This document shows, piece after piece, positions 51,355-60,489 of a stretch of 64,000 nt of DNA (the stretch's first letter is position 1; each line of letters begins with the position of its first letter). This DNA is from Acidobacteriaceae bacterium (GTDB lineage: Bacteria > Acidobacteriota > Terriglobia > Terriglobales > Acidobacteriaceae). The notes under the pieces are model-generated. The model was given only the letters and a program-made list of their open reading frames with translations, did no database searches and was not told the DNA's origin. The translations under genes were made by a program, and so were the position numbers. The stretch spans positions 1 through 64,000 of the forward strand of contig PLHQ01000120.1 in assembly GCA_003138975.1 (NCBI GenBank). The letters are read 5' to 3'.

Positions 51355-52161
51355 TTACTGCATTGCCGCTTGCTGCTTCACCCAATTATCGAAGTCTGGC
51401 TGGGACATGACCTCGAGATACGCCTTCATGTTGTAATGCCCAAGACCGCAAAGCTGCGTGCACACAATTTCGAATTTTCCAGTCTGGGTCGCTGTGAAGT
51501 GGATCGGGATCACGATCCCAGGAACAAAATCTTGCTGCACACGGAGCTCCCGCACATCAAAAGAGTGCCCCATATCCTTGGAGTGCAAGGTGAGCAGCAC
51601 CGGCTTGTTCACCGGAATCGCCAGCTCAGCGGTCACGATGTCGTCCTTCGAATCCGCATCGTGGTCCGTATCGAGACCGAAGAAGTTCTGGCTTCCCTCA
51701 TTAATGAGCTCCGGATGAAGCGGGCCAAACTTGCCATCCGATCCGGGATAACGAAAGTAAAACGCAAACTGCCCAGCCTGAACATCGACGCGCACCGAGT
51801 TCGGGTCCGGTGGCGTGAAGTAGACCGAGCCCCATGCCTTGGAACCAACGAACGAGAGCACCAGAATCTCGATGCCAACCACGACAAACGCGAAGATGAT
51901 GAGAGGTTTCGCCCCACCGGGAAACGATTTCATCTTGCGCGCGCCCTTGCTGTCGCCGTACAGAAAGGAAAATGCCGCCAGCACCAGTTGCCCGGCAATA
52001 AACAAAATGCCTGCACCAAACACGGTTTCTTCTATCTGGTGGTCGATGTTGGGTCCGTGGACAGAAATATCCACCGGCATCCACCACACGTGAGCGACTA
52101 CGCAATAGCCGATGGCCAGCGTGATGATCACCACTACGACGGCAAACACTTTACCCGGCAT
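51355..52161 (-). CDS. ctaC: Cytochrome c oxidase subunit II (CuA)
   Basis: Start MPGKVFAVVVV at 52161; two TM helices; HSFDVRELRVQQD; IVCTQLCGLGHYNM CuA site. Confidence 0.92.
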   Translation of the reverse strand: MPGKVFAVVVVIITLAIGYCVVAHVWWMPVDISVHGPNIDHQIEETVFGAGILFIAGQLVLAAFSFLYGDSKGARKMKSFPGGAKPLIIFAFVVVGIEILVLSFVGSKAWGSVYFTPPDPNSVRVDVQAGQFAFYFRYPGSDGKFGPLHPELINEGSQNFFGLDTDHDADSKDDIVTAELAIPVNKPVLLTLHSKDMGHSFDVRELRVQQDFVPGIVIPIHFTATQTGKFEIVCTQLCGLGHYNMKAYLEVMSQPDFDNWVKQQAAMQ

Positions 52162-52251
52162 GTGTTCCTCGCTTGATAGTCGTCGGAATCCCCAAATTTT
52201 CGGGGCGGCCCCACAGTCATACCGCCCCGACCGCAATTCTGTTTCGATTCT

Positions 52252-52983
52252 CTACTTTGCCTTGAAGGTGAAATTGACGGCAGCTGGCTTCCCCGCAGCA
52301 ACTGTTACATTCTGAGTCTGAGTCCCGTAAGTCTCGTGCCAGGCCGTCAGAGTGTAGGTTCCTGGCGGCACATCGAGTTTGAAAGAGCCACTGTCATCGC
52401 TTACCCCGTAGGGGCCCTTCACTACCACAACGTAGGCGTGCATCCAAGGATGAACGTTGCACTTGACGGGTATGGCGATTTCCTCGTTGGTCCACGACGC
52501 ATCGAGAGGCTGGGCTCCCGGCGGCTGCGACTTGTTCCACGGGGGATTTTTGGTGGCTTGCGCGTAAATGTTGTGCGAAGTTTGGTCAGCATTCACGATC
52601 TTCAAGTGTTGGCCCGCATCGACGACCACTACATGCGGCAAGTACTGACAACCCTTTTGCTCAAGCTGGACCGGCTGCGATGGAGCGGCCGCCTCGTTAC
52701 CGGTCAGCCCCTGGCTAATGTAGACGACGACGTTGGCCAGCCCTCCGTTGGCACCTACAACTACGTTTTCCGTGGTAACCGGCTTGTCCTTGTGGACTGC
52801 CGCGCAGATCGGCTCCTTGCCCATGTCAATCGGCTTCTGGTGTGGGGCTGTGCCGTCCAGCTTGACGGTACCTGTGACCTGGCCTGTGGAAGCCGCACTC
52901 ACAGTTCTTCCCGAATACAACAATCCGAATGCGAAAATTAGTAAGGCCGAGGTAAGTGCTACGACTTTCCGTCCAACTTTCAT
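52252..52983 (-). CDS. Secreted plastocyanin-like copper protein with carboxypeptidase-regulatory-like C-terminus
   Basis: Start MKVGRKVVALTSA at 52983; signal peptide; SHNIYA ... CNVHPWMHA; DSGSFKLDVPPGTYTLTAWHETYG. Confidence 0.82.
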   Translation of the reverse strand: MKVGRKVVALTSALLIFAFGLLYSGRTVSAASTGQVTGTVKLDGTAPHQKPIDMGKEPICAAVHKDKPVTTENVVVGANGGLANVVVYISQGLTGNEAAAPSQPVQLEQKGCQYLPHVVVVDAGQHLKIVNADQTSHNIYAQATKNPPWNKSQPPGAQPLDASWTNEEIAIPVKCNVHPWMHAYVVVVKGPYGVSDDSGSFKLDVPPGTYTLTAWHETYGTQTQNVTVAAGKPAAVNFTFKAK

Positions 52984-53299
52984 TGAATTCTTCTCCTCGT
53001 CATTCTGCCCTCGTGAATGTAAAGTTAAGAAATTTGATGGACCCCGTTCAGGTCGTTGGCGAGCGTGTCTGCGGGGCGGAGAATGCGTGAGCACCGTTGG
53101 CAAAGTCGACCACAAAGAACGCCAACAGCCAAACCCCAGTGCGATTCCTGCCGGAAGAGATCACCGAACGTCGAAGGAACCGAATCTCCAAATCGTCCAT
53201 CCCCACGCACCCCACACTTGACCGCGACCCATGGCAGTCGGCGCGGAGAATACTAGAACATACGTCGTGGAAAAGTCTAGGAGGTAAATCATAGATCAC

Positions 53300-53315
53300 T
53301 GTGATCAACATCACA
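53300..53315. promoter_or_regulatory. CRP/FNR-family binding site candidate
   Basis: TGTGATCAACATCACA = TGTGA-N6-TCACA; extended palindrome CTGTGAT-CAAC-ATCACAG; about 317 bp upstream of the 52983 start. Confidence 0.6.
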
Positions 53316-53688
53316 GATGAGGGCTGAGGGTGATGGAAGTGAAGGAGCAGTGTGTCGTCCTGATACGAAACGGGGCTGGGTTTGCTTGCATTGGGAATAG
53401 GAGTTCGCCTGCCTGGATGGGGCCAGTTTTTGGCAAGCAAGGAGCCGCTGTTTACGCGTCTGATCGGTAGGTGGCGAGTGGCAACTGTCTCAACCCGATA
53501 ATGTCCGAGTTGCCCGTCAGAACGCGCGCCCCAACGCTCTGTTTCTCTCCACGCTTCTTGTCAGGGGCGCGCCTCCGATAAAGCACTAGAGTCACTCGGG
53601 CACATTGAGAGCGTTGGGCACCAACGTTTGTCGCATGTTCAGGTACGGGAGACTCCGTGACCCACTGCTGGGCAGTCCACGCACCATA

Positions 53689-53720
53689 AGGATATGCTGA
53701 TGATCAGGCATGCATATCCT
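53689..53720. repeat. Inverted repeat, 9-bp arms and 14-nt spacer
   Basis: AGGATATGC ... GCATATCCT, about 80 bp downstream of the P-loop kinase-like gene. Confidence 0.45.
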
Positions 53721-53798
53721 GAACTCAGGAAACTTTCCCGTTTCGTTTAGCTGCTCGAGGTGGATGAAATCCTAAGTGATGGCAAACCATTGAAACTT

Positions 53799-54293
53799 TC
53801 ACATCATCAGCACCGCCGTCATCTCCGCGATAATCTCTTCAACTTGCCGGGATGCATCTACCGTGATCTCGTCCTGTCCTGGGTCGCGCGCCGCATGCGA
53901 TCCGGCAGGGAGCTCGGAGCTTACGACGCGGACTGGCCGGTCAGCGACGCGAGTGCGACCGGTCGCATGGGATGCCCCCAGACAGGCGATCTTGACCAGC
54001 GAGGACATTTTAGAGAGTTGCCTTCGATCTCTCTCCGTCAGCATCGGGCACGAAACCACCACATCCCGCCATTCATAGATCCAGAAGTTAATGGTGGTCG
54101 ATAATGTTTCTATGCTCAACGCTGGATCAGCATTAGCCAGCGAAGTGCTGCATCTCCGTCCATCAAGATTGCCAGGAGGACGGAGATTCTCCGCCACGAC
54201 AAATTCCCATCCCAAGGCTTCCGCGAGGAGCCTGCCCACGGTGTCCCTGCCTGATTCTGCAGCTCCGGTGATGATGAAGACCATACTGCTCAC
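53799..54293 (-). CDS. P-loop small-molecule kinase-like protein (gluconate/shikimate kinase-type fold) with degenerate Walker A
   Basis: 164 aa; FIITGAAESGRDTVGRLLAEALGWEFV; C-term DEITVDASRQVEEIIAEM; RBS gggaggtg. Confidence 0.65.
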   Translation of the reverse strand: MSSMVFIITGAAESGRDTVGRLLAEALGWEFVVAENLRPPGNLDGRRCSTSLANADPALSIETLSTTINFWIYEWRDVVVSCPMLTERDRRQLSKMSSLVKIACLGASHATGRTRVADRPVRVVSSELPAGSHAARDPGQDEITVDASRQVEEIIAEMTAVLMM

Positions 54294-54314
54294 CTCCCTT
54301 TTTTCCGGAGGCGA

Positions 54315-54422
54315 TCAACCGAACGAACCTATTCTTTCGCCGAGCAGAAATCCTGCAACCGCCAGAGTAAGTGTAATGACCACCACCCAAACAATAGTCG
54401 ACACTACCCACTCGCTGATCAC
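54315..54422 (-). CDS. 35-aa single-TM small protein (not in supplied ORF track)
   Basis: GTG immediately after the MvhD TAA stop; MISEWVVSTIVWVVVITLTLAVAGFLLGERIGSFG*. Confidence 0.45.
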   Translation of the reverse strand: MISEWVVSTIVWVVVITLTLAVAGFLLGERIGSFG

Positions 54423-54836
54423 TTACGATCTGTACGGGCTGACTCCCAGCTTCTGCACTTGCTCCGTGAACTCCCGGACAACCTGCGCAAACCTGGGCCC
54501 TTCGGCCGCTGAAACCCATTCCAAGCGAAAGCGCTCTTCCTCGATACCGAAATCCGCGAGCATCAGGCGGATGGCGTCGGCTCTTTTTTCTGCCTTCAGA
54601 TTGCCCTCCTGATAGTGACAATCTCCATGATGACAGCCACAGATGAGGACTCCGTCCGCTCCCTTGGTGAACGCATCAATCACCAAGTTGGGATGTACCA
54701 TTCCCGAGCACATGACGCGGACGATGCGGATGCTGGGCGGGTATTGGATCCGGGAGACGCCCGCCAAGTCTGCGCCGGCGTAGGAGCACCAGTTGCAACA
54801 CAGCGCGATGATCAAGGGCTGAAAGTTGTCGTCCAT
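54423..54836 (-). CDS. Hydrogenase/Hdr iron-sulfur delta subunit (MvhD/FrhD family)
   Basis: Start MDDNFQPLIIALCCNWCSYAGAD at 54836 (ATGA overlap with HdrA stop); CGCHHGDCHY. Confidence 0.92.
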   Translation of the reverse strand: MDDNFQPLIIALCCNWCSYAGADLAGVSRIQYPPSIRIVRVMCSGMVHPNLVIDAFTKGADGVLICGCHHGDCHYQEGNLKAEKRADAIRLMLADFGIEEERFRLEWVSAAEGPRFAQVVREFTEQVQKLGVSPYRS

Positions 54837-57800
54837 CACTCTACTCCCAAAGCAGCATGGATCTGGGCCTCGATCTGATCGAGGGTAAATCCACGGATGA
54901 ATACGCCTTTCTTTGGACACGTAGCCTGGCAGCAGCCACAGCCCTTGCAGGTGGAGTCGTTGGCTTCGACGACTTTCTTGATCGACCCCTGCCACTTGTA
55001 TTCGAGCATGGTGATCGCTTTGTAGGGACAGGTGTCCACGCAGTAGGCGCAACCGTCGCAGCTCTCGTCCACCACTTGCGAGATATTCGCCCCCAGTTCG
55101 AGGCGATCCTGGATGAGGACGGATGCTGCTCGCGCGGACGCTGCCTGCGCTTGCAGGATGGATTCCTCGATGCTCTTCGGAGAATGGGCCAGACCACACA
55201 AGAAGACGCCGTCCGTCATGAAGTCTACCGGGCGCAGTTTCATATGGGCTTCGAGGAAGAATCCCTCGCTGTTGAGCGGAACCTTGAGGAACTGCGCGAT
55301 CTTCCGGTTGTCTTCATGCGGATGAATGCCCGCGGATAGAACCACCAGGCTGGCGGAGATCATGATCGGCATCCCCAGAGTCTGGTCGTAGACGGTGACC
55401 TGAAGTCCTCCACCATTTCGTGACACCTCGGGCTTGCGGTCCTCGTCGTAGCGCACAAAGACGACGCCTTGCTGGCGCGCCTTGGTGTAGTAGCTCTCTT
55501 TGAAGCCGTAGCTGCGGATGTCGCGGTAGAGGACGTACACGTTTGTCTCGGGGGAGAGCGCCTTAATCTTCAGGGCATTCTTGATAGCGTCGGCGCAGCA
55601 CACGCGAGAACAGTAGGGGTGGTCGGCATCTCGCGAACCCACGCACTGGATCATAACGACGGTCTTTGCGGGTCGATTGCCTTCGAGCGCCAGGAAGCCG
55701 TTACCGGAAGCGAGGCGTGCTTCGAGGTCCCGCTGCGTGATGACACTGTCGTCCTGTCCATACAAGTATTCTTTTGGTTGGTACTGCTCCGCACCCGTGG
55801 CCACGACTACGACCCCGTGCATGACTTCGGTGGTTTCGCCGTCGGCCGCGATCGTTGTCTTGAAGTTGCCGATGGTTCCTTCGATCTTTTCGATGGCGGC
55901 GCCGGTAAATACATGAATCCTGCTGTTCCGTCCGATTTCTTCGCGCAGGCGCGCCAATTCGTCCTGTGGCTTTTCTCCGTTGAGCACGTAGTGGATGTGG
56001 CGCAGGTTTCCGCCCAGCTCATTCTCCTTTTCCACCAGGTAGGCATCAAAGCCCTGGCGTGCCAGCGCCAGCGCGGCGGTCATTCCCGACAGCCCTCCGC
56101 CGATGACTAGGGCGGACTTTTCTATCCTGACCGTCTGCCGATGAAGCGGCTGCAAGAGCCTGGCCTTAGCCAGCGCCATCCGGACCAGATCCTTAGATTT
56201 CTGCGTGGCTTTCTCCGGCTCGTGCATGTGCACCCAGGAGCACTGGTCGCGGATGTTGGCCATCTCAAACAGGTAGGGATTGAGACCGGCCTCGGCCAGC
56301 GTGTTGCGGAACAGAGGCTCGTGGGTTCGCGGGGTGCACGAGGCTACCACCACCCGATTCAGATTATGTTCGGAGATCTTCTCCTTGATCCGATCCTGAG
56401 TATCGTTGGAGCAGGTATAAAGATTGTTCTCCGCATACACGACGTTGGGCAGCGTCTTCGCATATTCCACGACGTCCGGGACGTTGACCACGCCGGCGAT
56501 ATTGGTCCCGCAGTGGCAGACAAAGACTCCGATGCGCGGCTCTTCTCCCGGCACCTCTCTTTCGGGCGGATAGACCTTGGGAGTGATCAGCGTGCCACGG
56601 GCTTCCCGCAAGAGCGAGAGCACCTGGGCGGCGGCCGCAGAGGCCTGCATAACAGTTTCCGGAATGTCTTTGGGCTCGGCAAACGGTCCGGCCACAAAGA
56701 TTCCTTCGCGCGAAGATTCTGCAGGCCGGAACGTGGGAGTCTGGCAGAAGTTGAACGCATTCAGCACCAAGCCGAATCGTTCGGCCAGCACTTTTACGTC
56801 TTTGGGTGGCTGCATGCCCACCGATAGGACGACCAGGTCGTATTCCTGGGAAAGTTTTCTGTCGTTCTCGCCGAGATACTGGACAATCAGGTTCCGTGTG
56901 CCAGGGACTTCCTCGATTTTCGGCACGCGAGAACGGATATAGCGCACGCCGAGCTCTTGCGCTCTGCGGTAATACTGCTCGAATCCCTTGCTGAAGGCGC
57001 GCAGGTCCATGAAGAAGATGTCGCATTGCAGACCTTCGCCGAGATGCTCTTTGGCGATGATGGCTTCTTTAGTGGCATACATGCAGCAGACGGATGAACA
57101 GTAGTCGTGGTCGAACTCTCGCGAACCAACGCACTGCAGGAAGGCAATCCGCTTCGGCTGCTGCTGGTCGAAGGGCCGGCACACATGGCCGGAGTAGGGT
57201 CCGGAGGCAGAGAGAATCCGCTCGAACTCCAGAGCTGTGAGCACGTTCGGGAAGCGGCCATAACCCAGGTCTTTCTTCAACCGTGCGTCGAAGATTTCGA
57301 ATCCGGGTGCGAGGATGATGGCTCCTACTTTTAACTCGCGAGTCTCCGCTTTCTGTGCATAGTCGATGGCATTGGCCTGGCAGGCCGTTGCACAGATATG
57401 ACAATCGCAGCAGATGCCGCAGGCAAGGCAGCGCTTGGCTTCGGCGATCGCCTGCTCGCGCGTGTAGCCTGTGTGGACCTCATCGAAGGTCCTGCCGCGG
57501 GTCGCGGGGTCGAGGGAAGGGACCGGTATTTGGCGCTGCATCAGCACGCCAGCTGTGTCCACCACGTAGTTGGTATGGTACGGCCCTTCCAGTTCGCGAT
57601 CCGCACGGAGGTCCTGGTCATTGATCCAGCGATCGATGGAGTTGGCGGCTTTCTTGCCCGCGAGCATTGCCGTCACCACCACGTCAGGACCGGTCACGCA
57701 GTCCCCGCCAGCAAACACACCGGGCAGATCTGTTTCCAGCGTCACCGGATCGGCACGGAGTGTTCCCGATTTTGTGGTCGCCATACCCAGCCGTTCACCC

Positions 57801-59305
57801 AAAGCAGTCACATCGGGGACTTGGCCAATCGTGGCCACGACGGCGTCGCAAGGAATGACGAACTCCGAGCCTGGAATCGGCACCGGAGCTGGCCGGCCGC
57901 TGGCATCGGGCCGCCCGAGTTTCATCTTGACGCATTCAAGGCCCGCAACGCACCCGCCCGGGCCCGACTGGAAGGATTTGGGCGCGGCGAGGAACATCAA
58001 CTTGACGCCTTCCCGTTCCGCGTCCTCGATCTCACGATGGCCAGCGGGCATTTCTGCTCGGGTTCGCCGATAGATGATTGTCACCTCTGCTGCTCCGCAA
58101 CGAAGGGCGGCGCGCGCCGCGTCCAGCGCGGAATTACCTCCTCCCACAACCAGCACACGATGCCCCGGCGCGACCGGATTCCCCAGATTCACTCGCCGTA
58201 GAAACTCCACGCCACCTGTGACGCCCGGCAGATTTTCTCCTGGAATCCCGAGTCTCCGTTCCACGTGAGCGCCGATCGCCACGAAAACCGCCGCGTAGGC
58301 CTTGCGCAATTCCTCGAACGTGATGCTCCGGCCTACTGGCGTCTCCAGCAGGATTTCGATTCCTATCGCGCGCATCCGGTCCAGTTCGGCATTCAACAAG
58401 GGCCGGGGTAACCGGAAAGAAGGAATGCCGACGGCCAGCATCCCGCCCGCCACTGGGAGTGCTTCGAAGATCGTCGTGCCATAGCCTTTCTGCCGGAGTT
58501 GATAGGCACACAGAAGGCCGGCCGGCCCCGACCCTACGATGGCGATCTTCTCCGGACGTTCGGGCACCGTCGATTGCGGCAGCTTGTAGTCGGAATTATG
58601 GTCGGTAATGAAGCGCTTCAACGCCGGCAAATTCACCGGATCGTCCACGTTGCTGCGTGTGCAGGCGGTGGTGCACGGATGCGTGCAGATGCGGCCGCAG
58701 ATCGACGGAATCGGGTTGTCTCGCAAAATGACCTGGAGCGCCTCTTCGAAACGTCCTTGCGCGATCAGAGTCACATAGCCCTGTGCGCTCTGATGGATGG
58801 GACATCCGGCCTCGCAGGGAGAGTTCCCGCGGCGCGAAATGCTGAAGATGTTGGGAACGGCTTGCGGGAACGGCCGGAAGATCGCCTTCCGCTCTCCCAG
58901 TCCCTGATCGAATTCGGACGGTAGCGCTACTGGACACTCCGTTGTGCAAGCGCCGCAACCCGTGCATTTCGTCGCGTCGATAAAACGCGGCTGCTGCTTG
59001 GTGCTGACTGTGAAATTGCCCGGCTGCCCCTCGACGCGTTCCACCTCAGTCAAGGTAAGAATGTCGATGTCCTTGTGCCGGCCAATCTCGACCAGGCGCG
59101 GCGCCATGGTGCACATCGCGCAATCGTTGGTGGGAAAAGTTTTGTCGAGCTGTGCCATGACCCCGCCAATGGCAGGGCCGCGCTCGGCCAAATACACCTT
59201 GATACCGCCGTTGGCCAGATCAAGGGCGGCCTGCATGCCGCCGATACCGCCTCCCACAACCAGAGCAGCGCCCACCGGTACGGTTTGGGACTCCTCAGAG
59301 CGCAT
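54836..59305 (-). CDS. HdrA-like protein: two HdrA modules with an inserted GltD-like NAD(P)H oxidoreductase module and ferredoxin domains
   Basis: 1489 aa; VVGGGIGGMQAALDLA, GltD-like CGRICTHPCTTAC and VGSGPAGLLCAYQL / VVGGGNSALDAARAA, second VIGGGLSGMTAALALA, C-terminal 2x[4Fe-4S] (CDGCAYCVDTCP, CKGCGCCQATCP). Confidence 0.92.
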   Translation of the reverse strand: MRSEESQTVPVGAALVVGGGIGGMQAALDLANGGIKVYLAERGPAIGGVMAQLDKTFPTNDCAMCTMAPRLVEIGRHKDIDILTLTEVERVEGQPGNFTVSTKQQPRFIDATKCTGCGACTTECPVALPSEFDQGLGERKAIFRPFPQAVPNIFSISRRGNSPCEAGCPIHQSAQGYVTLIAQGRFEEALQVILRDNPIPSICGRICTHPCTTACTRSNVDDPVNLPALKRFITDHNSDYKLPQSTVPERPEKIAIVGSGPAGLLCAYQLRQKGYGTTIFEALPVAGGMLAVGIPSFRLPRPLLNAELDRMRAIGIEILLETPVGRSITFEELRKAYAAVFVAIGAHVERRLGIPGENLPGVTGGVEFLRRVNLGNPVAPGHRVLVVGGGNSALDAARAALRCGAAEVTIIYRRTRAEMPAGHREIEDAEREGVKLMFLAAPKSFQSGPGGCVAGLECVKMKLGRPDASGRPAPVPIPGSEFVIPCDAVVATIGQVPDVTALGERLGMATTKSGTLRADPVTLETDLPGVFAGGDCVTGPDVVVTAMLAGKKAANSIDRWINDQDLRADRELEGPYHTNYVVDTAGVLMQRQIPVPSLDPATRGRTFDEVHTGYTREQAIAEAKRCLACGICCDCHICATACQANAIDYAQKAETRELKVGAIILAPGFEIFDARLKKDLGYGRFPNVLTALEFERILSASGPYSGHVCRPFDQQQPKRIAFLQCVGSREFDHDYCSSVCCMYATKEAIIAKEHLGEGLQCDIFFMDLRAFSKGFEQYYRRAQELGVRYIRSRVPKIEEVPGTRNLIVQYLGENDRKLSQEYDLVVLSVGMQPPKDVKVLAERFGLVLNAFNFCQTPTFRPAESSREGIFVAGPFAEPKDIPETVMQASAAAAQVLSLLREARGTLITPKVYPPEREVPGEEPRIGVFVCHCGTNIAGVVNVPDVVEYAKTLPNVVYAENNLYTCSNDTQDRIKEKISEHNLNRVVVASCTPRTHEPLFRNTLAEAGLNPYLFEMANIRDQCSWVHMHEPEKATQKSKDLVRMALAKARLLQPLHRQTVRIEKSALVIGGGLSGMTAALALARQGFDAYLVEKENELGGNLRHIHYVLNGEKPQDELARLREEIGRNSRIHVFTGAAIEKIEGTIGNFKTTIAADGETTEVMHGVVVVATGAEQYQPKEYLYGQDDSVITQRDLEARLASGNGFLALEGNRPAKTVVMIQCVGSRDADHPYCSRVCCADAIKNALKIKALSPETNVYVLYRDIRSYGFKESYYTKARQQGVVFVRYDEDRKPEVSRNGGGLQVTVYDQTLGMPIMISASLVVLSAGIHPHEDNRKIAQFLKVPLNSEGFFLEAHMKLRPVDFMTDGVFLCGLAHSPKSIEESILQAQAASARAASVLIQDRLELGANISQVVDESCDGCAYCVDTCPYKAITMLEYKWQGSIKKVVEANDSTCKGCGCCQATCPKKGVFIRGFTLDQIEAQIHAALGVE

Positions 59306-60464
59306 GGGGAACCACCTCCGCCGCGGGTGCCTGCTGCGCGGCTTTCTCCTTGACCGCCAGGAAATACAAAGCTAGCGGTCGATAGACCATGTGCGACCAC
59401 TTTCCGAACGACATCTCGACGAGCAGCATGGGCGTCGCGATGATGATGTGCAGGGCATACATGAAGTGACAGGTGAGTGCGAAGCCGTCATAGCGAAACG
59501 TGTGGGCCGCGATGCCACTGAACACGGTCAACACGAGCAAGATAGGAAAGATCAGATCCTGAAAGGACGACTCTTTATAGATCTCCTTCTGTGCCCGCAA
59601 ACGTCCTGCGAAGATGTCCGCTAGGCCATAAAGGATAAGACCCGTCGCGAGGTATCCCAGCCAACGCTGAGGATGGTACAACGGGTACAGATTGTCAGTT
59701 TGGAACCACCGCAAAGCGAAGACCTTGATGGTTAGCATCATGACCACGCCGCTGGCCATCATCCAATGCCCCAGCCACCGGCCTTTTTGCGGACACTTCC
59801 TCATCAGAGAGTCAGTCACTGACTGATACACGTAGACCCAGGCCTCGAGCACGTAGAGAGAAAGCGGGACGCGGGCCTGCCTTTCGCCACCCATGGTGAG
59901 CCGCCAGATGCGGAAGACACGCGAGAACAAGAGCAACAGTGGAGCCAGGATCACCGTCAGCGTGTAGTAGGTCATGAGTGGGAACATGTGATCCAAGCCA
60001 AACGGGGTGGTGGCGAAATCCTTGGCCGCCATCCCCACGTACCACAAGTGGTAGCCAACGATCAGGAACAGGACGATAAACGCCACGGATAATAAGGAAC
60101 CGAGATACCACGCCTTGGACTGGAGCAGCTTGGAGGCGATGCCCGTCCAGTCGTACTGCGCGCTGAGGAAGCGTCGCAGCGTGAGCATGGAGATCCTGGG
60201 CTCCGATTGACGCGGGCAGACAAGAGAACAGTCGCCGCAGTCATGGCAGACCCATGGGTCCAGGTTTTCGACGAGCAGTTGTCTCAGTCCCAGCAGAGCG
60301 AAGCGAAGGCTCCTGCGGGGGAAGGTCACGGAATCCCCGACGAGATCACACGAGAGCGTACAGCTTCCGCACTGATAGCAGCCTGTGGGGTCGAACTTCC
60401 CATACCGCCGGATGTCGGCTAGGAGTGTAGGGTCGCTTTGAACCGGCAATATGCCTACTGCCAT
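59295..60464 (-). CDS. HdrC-like ferredoxin fused to membrane b-type cytochrome (HdrE/DsrM/NarI-like)
   Basis: 389 aa; CYQCGSCTLSC and CHDCGDCSLVC clusters, then about five TM helices with His residues; overlaps HdrA start by 11 nt. Confidence 0.88.
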   Translation of the reverse strand: MAVGILPVQSDPTLLADIRRYGKFDPTGCYQCGSCTLSCDLVGDSVTFPRRSLRFALLGLRQLLVENLDPWVCHDCGDCSLVCPRQSEPRISMLTLRRFLSAQYDWTGIASKLLQSKAWYLGSLLSVAFIVLFLIVGYHLWYVGMAAKDFATTPFGLDHMFPLMTYYTLTVILAPLLLLFSRVFRIWRLTMGGERQARVPLSLYVLEAWVYVYQSVTDSLMRKCPQKGRWLGHWMMASGVVMMLTIKVFALRWFQTDNLYPLYHPQRWLGYLATGLILYGLADIFAGRLRAQKEIYKESSFQDLIFPILLVLTVFSGIAAHTFRYDGFALTCHFMYALHIIIATPMLLVEMSFGKWSHMVYRPLALYFLAVKEKAAQQAPAAEVVPHAL

Positions 60465-60489
60465 TTGCCACCTCTAACGAAAGTGCTCG

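Noticed and set aside
51127-52176. 349-aa plus-strand ORF
   Set aside because: Antisense to COX II and the COX I 5' end.
53048-53440. 130-aa minus-strand ORF between the oxidase and hydrogenase operons
   Set aside because: No recognisable domain, contains the CRP-like site, atypical composition; cannot be supported.
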